Positions 62,385 through 64,000 of a stretch of DNA of 64,000 bases are shown here, in pieces. The DNA is from CAYFZO01 sp965226235. Lineage in GTDB: Bacteria > Pseudomonadota > Gammaproteobacteria > Poriferisulfidales > Oxydemutatoraceae. The stretch's first letter is position 1. Each line of letters starts with the position of its first letter. Location: the NCBI GenBank assembly GCA_965226235.1, contig OZ245335.1, positions 248,001 through 312,000 of the forward strand, written 5' to 3'. The position numbers and the translations under genes are program-made. The notes beneath the pieces are model-generated. The model saw only the letters and a list, made by a program, of their open reading frames with translations. It did no database searches and was not told the origin of the DNA.

Positions 62385-62582
62385 TCAGGCGTAAGGTAGT
62401 AATCTGCTGACCCGAGGACGATCACTCGCGCTAATCAGCGAAGGGGAACGCAAATTGCGCTTGCGTTTGGAACTCTTCGTGGTGAGGATATGCCTGGCGT
62501 GAGAATGGCGTTTGCGAAACGCTCCCGAAGCAGTCTTGCTGAAGCGCTTCGCCGCTCCCCGGTTGGTTTTCATTTTTGGCAT
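62385..62582 (-). CDS. rpmI: Large ribosomal subunit protein L35
   Basis: Small basic 50S protein of 65 residues beginning MPKMKTNRGAAKRF with the family HARHILTTKSSKRKRNLR region. The start overlaps the infC end by 13 bp. The infC-rpmI-rplT order is universal in the group. Confidence 0.96.
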   Translation of the reverse strand: MPKMKTNRGAAKRFSKTASGAFRKRHSHARHILTTKSSKRKRNLRSPSLISASDRPRVSRLLPYA

Positions 62583-63118
62583 GGTTGTCTCGCCAATATT
62601 TTATTTTTATGCGGTGTCATCACGAGTACAATCTGCCTGCCTTCCTGCTTGGGATGTTGTTCAACAACGCCATAGTCGCATAAATCAGCTTCGACCCGCT
62701 CCAACATTTTCAGCCCGCGCTCCTGATAAGCCATTTCCCGTCCCCGGAATCGAACTGTCACTTTCGCCTTGTCGCCATCGCTGAGGAATCGGATCAAACT
62801 TTTTAATTTGGTCCGGTAGTCGCCTTCATCGGTACCTGGCCTGAATTTGATTTCTTTTACCTGAATCTGTTTCTGCTTCTTGCGGCTCTGTTGTGCCTTC
62901 TTGGCGCGGCCGAACCTGAATTTACCGTAATCCATGACGCGACAGACCGGCGGTTCTGCATCGGGTACCAGCACGACCAGATCAAGGTCGCTTTCGTTCG
63001 CTATTTTCCGGGCGTCCTGCAGAGGAACAACCCCATGATTCTTTCCGTCCGCATCAATAAGACGAACCGGATCGGCCGTAATCTCAGCATTGAGGCGATT
63101 TCGTTTTACTGTGCGGAT
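62570..63118 (-). CDS. infC: Translation initiation factor IF-3 with ATC start codon
   Basis: Binds the 30S subunit and checks initiation. Family homology runs well upstream of the first GTG (62974): RTVKRNRLNAEITADPVRLI continues to an ATC at 63118, preceded by GGGAGGT at ideal spacing. From there the protein has 182 residues (E. coli 180), with both domains intact (PPVCRVMDYGKF, KEIKFRPGTDEGDY). infC is known for rare start codons, mostly ATT, which let IF3 repress its own translation; ATC fits. It overlaps the thrS end by 13 bp. Confidence 0.92.
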   Translation of the reverse strand: MRTVKRNRLNAEITADPVRLIDADGKNHGVVPLQDARKIANESDLDLVVLVPDAEPPVCRVMDYGKFRFGRAKKAQQSRKKQKQIQVKEIKFRPGTDEGDYRTKLKSLIRFLSDGDKAKVTVRFRGREMAYQERGLKMLERVEADLCDYGVVEQHPKQEGRQIVLVMTPHKNKILARQPCQK

Positions 63119-64000
63119 AGATACCTCCCGACATCACGATTCACTTTCAGTTCCGGCTTAACACTTTCCAGAAAATCAGAAAGTGCCAGAGAGCCAAGGT
63201 CTGCACCGCTGCATTTGCGCACCGCGACCCCGTGATTTCCGACTTCACGTTCACCAACGATCAGTATGTATGGGACACGTAACATTGTATGGGTACGGAT
63301 TTTATAACCGATCTTCTCGTTTTTCAAGTCTGCAACTGCCCTGAAACCCTGCTTTTTCAGAATCCCGACGAGTTCCTGCACTCGTGTCGCCTGCGCGTCG
63401 GTGATGTTCGCAACTACCATCTGCACCGGTGCCAGCCACAGAGGCAAGTGGCCCGCGTAGTGCTCGATAAGAATACCTATGAAGCGCTCGAGTGACCCAA
63501 GGATGGCTCGATGAATCATTACCGGAACCTGCCGGGAACCGTCTGCCGCAACGTATTCGGCTCCGAGACTGCCCGGCATGGAAAAATCTACCTGCACCGT
63601 GCCACATTGCCATTTGCGCCCGATGGTGTCCTTGAGCGTGAATTCGATCTTCGGACCGTAAAATGCGCCCTCACCCGGATTCAACTGATACTTCAGGCCA
63701 CAGGCCTCCAGCGCATGTTGCAACGCGGCTTCGGACTTGTCCCAAAAAGTGTCGTCCCCGACCCGCTGGTCGGGACGAGTCGACAAAGCAACCAGTACGT
63801 CATTGAAACCGAACTCCCGGTATACCTCGAACGTCATGCGAATCAGCCCCGCAATCTCATCCTGCAATTGACTTTCCTCGCAGAAAACGTGGCCGTCATC
63901 CTGGGTGAAACGGCGCGCGCGCATCAAGCCGTGCAACGTCCCCGAAGGTTCGTTGCGGTGAACGATACCGAACTCGGAAATGCGGTACGGCAAGTCACGG
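63106..64000 (-). CDS. thrS: Threonine-tRNA ligase (5' part outside window)
   Basis: The C-terminal 298 residues of ThrRS. The frame stays open to the window edge and reads RDLPYRISEFG, so the gene continues beyond base 64000. Class II motif 2 (HRNEPSGTLHGLMRARRFTQDDGH, in parts) with a zinc-binding His, motif 3 (LGSLERFIGILIEHYAG) and the anticodon-binding domain are present. It ends inside the infC start region. Confidence 0.96.
   Translation of the reverse strand, partial: RDLPYRISEFGIVHRNEPSGTLHGLMRARRFTQDDGHVFCEESQLQDEIAGLIRMTFEVYREFGFNDVLVALSTRPDQRVGDDTFWDKSEAALQHALEACGLKYQLNPGEGAFYGPKIEFTLKDTIGRKWQCGTVQVDFSMPGSLGAEYVAADGSRQVPVMIHRAILGSLERFIGILIEHYAGHLPLWLAPVQMVVANITDAQATRVQELVGILKKQGFRAVADLKNEKIGYKIRTHTMLRVPYILIVGEREVGNHGVAVRKCSGADLGSLALSDFLESVKPELKVNRDVGRYLSAQ

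Noticed and set aside
62363..62425. N-terminal extension of L20
   Set aside because: The 21 extra residues are not found in L20; the ATG at 62362 starts the conserved sequence.

Overview
The window reads as a continuous stretch of chromosome from a free-living-type, non-enteric gammaproteobacterium. The evidence is the gene content and order: rpsB-tsf-pyrH-frr-uppS-cdsA-dxr-rseP-bamA-skp-lpxD-fabZ-lpxA, thrS-infC-rpmI-rplT-pheS-pheT-ihfA-merR-tRNA-Pro, and lepB-rnc-era-recO-pdxJ-acpS. Other markers point away from enterics: a short-form HisG with a separate HisZ, an HPr kinase (HprK) based phosphotransfer chain, and a fused ATP sulfurylase/APS kinase. Genus cannot be decided from the sequence alone. 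Almost every gene is housekeeping and densely packed, with many 4-bp ATGA or GTGA overlaps.

Layout. 1-3323: clpB (5' end outside the window) and mazG. 3354-10976 (minus): the sulfurylase/kinase fusion, mgtE, then a regulatory PTS block ptsI-ptsH-EIIA(Man)-hprK-ptsN-hpf with no sugar permease. 11116-13385 (plus): kdsC-lptC-lptA-lptB for LPS synthesis and export, with kdsD and a YrbG-type exchanger on the opposite strand after it. 15669-21527 (plus): mlaC, murA, hisG, a DAHP synthase, hisD and a Nif3-family protein. 21624-24312: the most accessory-looking stretch, made of tRNA-Asn, a 28-bp palindrome between two direct repeats, a complete IS3-family element, an AT-rich lipoprotein gene and a gene remnant. 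24313-31395: an exported protein, an MFS carrier, a DUF192 protein, a zinc-type dehydrogenase, dusA and a YadGH-like ABC exporter. 31439-46891 (minus): tRNA-Glu, purA, hisZ and the long envelope/translation cluster from lpxA back to rpsB. 47191-47619: fur. 47811-51855 (plus): map and dapC-dapD-dapE. 51871-64000 (minus): a PolB-like exonuclease, cysM, acpS, pdxJ, recO, era, rnc, lepB, tRNA-Pro, merR, ihfA, pheTS, rplT, rpmI, infC and thrS (5' end outside).

How the parts fit. The LPS/outer-membrane theme recurs: kdsC/kdsD and lptCAB, lpxD/fabZ/lpxA with bamA/skp/rseP, mlaC and murA. Translation and tRNA charging is a second theme. Histidine synthesis is split: hisG and hisD sit together, with a DAHP synthase between them, and the HisZ subunit needed by short HisG lies about 15 kb away next to purA.

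The strongest oddities are: cdsA split by a one-base shift in a run of seven G; infC starting at a rare ATC codon behind a near-perfect Shine-Dalgarno site; fur lacking its usual N-terminal helix; an S2 protein with a tail of about 90 residues; and several canonical clusters missing a usual member (rapZ, rpoN, mlaFED/B, glnD, lpxB, lepA). No clearly new defence or biosynthetic system was found. The tRNA-Asn/IS3 region is the best place to look for unrecognised biology.
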